From assembly GCA_023452965.1 (NCBI GenBank), contig JAEXUU010000848.1:1-5865 (forward strand): a DNA stretch of 5,865 nucleotides, written 5' to 3'. The position numbers were made by a program, and so were the translations under genes. Of this stretch, positions 4,892 through 5,865 are shown piece after piece (the stretch's first letter is position 1; the number at the start of each line of letters is the position of its first letter). This stretch comes from Pseudomonadota bacterium (GTDB lineage: Bacteria; Pseudomonadota; Alphaproteobacteria; Rhizobiales; Beijerinckiaceae). A model generated the notes under the pieces. That model did no database searches and was not told the DNA's origin. It saw nothing but the letters and a program-made list of their open reading frames with translations.

Positions 4892-5598
4892 CGCGTCGTC
4901 CCGCCGAAGGCGGCGTAGCCGCGGTTGGTGCGCTTCTCCATCCGCCCGATGCCCCAGGCGGAGATCAGCGAGAAGCCGAAATAGATCAGCATCGCCGCGC
5001 CGAAGAACAGGAAGGGCTCCTTGGTCACGACATTGGCCCGCGTCGTGATGAACATGATGTCGGGCAGCGTGATCACCGAGACCAGCGAGGTCTCCTTCAG
5101 CAGCACCATCCAGTTGTTGCCGAGGCCGGGCAGGGCGACGCGGATGAGCTGCGGGAAGACGACGAGCCTGAAAGCCTGCGGCTTGGAGAGGCCGAGCGCG
5201 GCGGCGGCCTCGCGCTGGCCCTTCTGGATCGAGTTCAGCGCGCCGACCCAGACCTCGCTGGAAAAGGCGGCAAGCACCATGCCGAGCGCCACCATGCCGG
5301 CGACGAAGGGCGGGATCGAGAAGCCCGACCAGATCTTCTGCACCAGGATCTGGATGCCGAAATAGATGATGTAGAGCGTCAGCAGCTCTGGCACGCCGCG
5401 GAACACCGTGGTGTAGACCGTCGCGAAGGCGCGCAGGATTACGCTCTCGGAGCGCTTGCAGAGCGCGACGATCAGGCCGAGCGCCAATCCGAAGGGCAGG
5501 GTGGCGAGGGCGATCGAGATGGTGATGGCGGCGCCCTGGAGCAGGGCCCATCCCCAGCCGCCGGGGCCGAAGCCGAGCAGCGCGAATTTGTCGAGCAT
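4888..5598 (-). CDS. ABC polar amino-acid/opine importer permease, HisQ/OccQ-type
   Basis: This gene encodes 236 residues, the first permease of the importer. The short hydrophilic N-terminus includes G-F-G-P-G-G-W-G (9-16). Hydrophobic segments lie at about 18-46, 60-86, 97-112, 171-186 and 196-217. T-V-F-R-G-V-P-E-L-L (64-73) is the family motif. The EAA loop is R-E-A-A-A-A-L-G-L (129-137), a good match to the ATPase-docking consensus. K-E-T-S-L-V-S-V-I (168-176) is the usual post-EAA signature. Together with the HisM-type partner it should form a heterodimeric channel fed by the binding protein encoded upstream. The ATG at 5598 is the furthest upstream start in frame and gives the normal family length, although no purine-rich Shine-Dalgarno site precedes it. 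Translation may depend on the upstream hairpin region or be weak compared with the binding protein. Its TGA overlaps the next ATG by 4 nt. Confidence 0.93.
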   Translation of the reverse strand: MLDKFALLGFGPGGWGWALLQGAAITISIALATLPFGLALGLIVALCKRSESVILRAFATVYTTVFRGVPELLTLYIIYFGIQILVQKIWSGFSIPPFVAGMVALGMVLAAFSSEVWVGALNSIQKGQREAAAALGLSKPQAFRLVVFPQLIRVALPGLGNNWMVLLKETSLVSVITLPDIMFITTRANVVTKEPFLFFGAAMLIYFGFSLISAWGIGRMEKRTNRGYAAFGGTTR

Positions 5599-5627
5599 GG
5601 GGATGCCGGGACAGGAGAAGCTTATGC

Positions 5628-5651
5628 CCGCCGGCCCGAGCGGGCCGGCGG
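5628..5651 (-). promoter_or_regulatory. Strong GC hairpin between the binding-protein and permease genes
   Basis: The arms 5628-5638 and 5641-5651 are perfect 11-bp reverse complements around GCCGGCCCG, separated by AG, so in RNA about 9 pairs would close a loop of 6. It lies in the 74-nt gap after the binding-protein stop (5673) and before the permease ATG (5598). No T-run follows on the minus strand, so it is not a standard intrinsic terminator. By analogy with other binding-protein-dependent operons, a hairpin here may block 3' exonucleases or partly terminate, keeping binding-protein mRNA more abundant than permease mRNA. That role is inferred; the fold itself is visible. Confidence 0.7.
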
Positions 5652-5672
5652 AAACGGTTCAGGACGGCCGGC

Positions 5673-5865
5673 TCAGTCGTACTTGAACCACTTGTCCTCG
5701 AGCTTCTTGTGCGAGCCGTCGGCCATGGTCTCGGCGATGGCCTTGCTGATCATGTCCTTCAGCGCCGCGTCCGACTTGCGGACCGCACCGGCGACGCCCG
5801 CGCCGTGAATGGCGTCGTCGCGCTTCACCTCGGCGATCTTCTTGCAGCAATCCTTGCCCTTGCCC
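5673..5865 (-). CDS. ABC importer periplasmic solute-binding protein, C-terminal part (5' end outside window)
   Basis: The last 63 codons are present, ending at the TGA complementary to 5673-5675; the gene continues beyond the right edge. The visible end reads G-A-G-V-A-G-A-V-R-K-S-D-A-A-L-K-D-M-I, then A-I-A-E-T-M-A-D-G-S-H-K-K-L, and terminates in K-W-F-K-Y-D. This is the standard C-terminus of family 3 (polar amino acid/opine) binding proteins: a G-x-A-V-R-K-x-D-x-x-L strand-helix, a helix with D-G-x-x-x-K, and a final aromatic K-x-F-x-x-D. A Cys-Cys pair (in K-D-C-C-K-K) lies near the window edge. The ligand cannot be inferred from this piece, because the ligand-contacting residues of lobe 1 lie outside. 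The gene order binding protein-HisQ-HisM on one strand fits a single operon. The ATPase gene is not present here and may lie upstream, beyond the right edge. Confidence 0.88.
   Translation of the reverse strand, partial: GKGKDCCKKIAEVKRDDAIHGAGVAGAVRKSDAALKDMISKAIAETMADGSHKKLEDKWFKYD

Noticed and set aside
4005..4918. Long frames on both strands overlapping the HisM-type permease gene in other phases (4005-4883 minus, 4190-4918 plus)
   Set aside because: The permease frame has five hydrophobic segments, the EAA loop and an ATGA overlap; the others are charged or low-complexity shadows.

Overview
The window is GC-rich, densely packed bacterial chromosome. Codon third positions are strongly G/C biased, which produces many long spurious antisense reading frames. 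Gene content points to an alphaproteobacterium of the Hyphomicrobiales (rhizobial order): a polar amino-acid/opine-type ABC importer, a beta-hydroxyacid dehydrogenase, a GST and small secreted four-cysteine proteins. Bosea or a relative would fit, but that is inference from protein style; there is no marker gene such as rRNA. I see no mobile element, CRISPR array, tRNA or rRNA. Most of the window reads as ordinary housekeeping/accessory sequence, not a new multi-gene system.

Layout. (1) 1-2287, plus strand: the C-terminal end of a glutathione S-transferase, two tandem paralogous genes for small exported proteins with four invariant cysteines (288-752 and 758-1219), a VOC/glyoxalase-fold protein (1270-1635) and an uncharacterised-clade uracil-DNA glycosylase with a probable Fe-S cysteine set (1646-2287). 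Gaps are 3, 5, 50 and 10 nt, so this may be one or two transcription units. (2) 2288-2367: a short convergent gap with a 12-bp perfect inverted repeat. (3) 2368-3234, minus strand: a beta-hydroxyacid dehydrogenase. (4) 3235-3412: a divergent intergenic region, in which a 36-codon small ORF (3306-3416) has a consensus AGGAGG and ends in an ATGA overlap with the next gene. (5) 3413-4165, plus strand: a type I methionine aminopeptidase that looks like the compact Staphylococcus/Bacillus-type accessory enzyme. (6) 4175-5865, minus strand, convergent with map at a distance of only 9 nt: an ABC importer operon read right to left, solute-binding protein (3' end only), HisQ-type permease, HisM-type permease. 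A strong GC hairpin lies between the binding-protein gene and the first permease gene. The ATPase gene is not in the window.

How the genes work together: only the importer is clearly a functional unit. The two secreted paralogues are a tandem duplication and presumably share a role that I cannot name. The other genes are metabolic, repair or protein-maturation functions with no evident common pathway. The points most worth a second look are the secreted paralogue pair, the small ORF upstream of map, the accessory-type map, the Fe-S-type UDG and the intercistronic hairpin.
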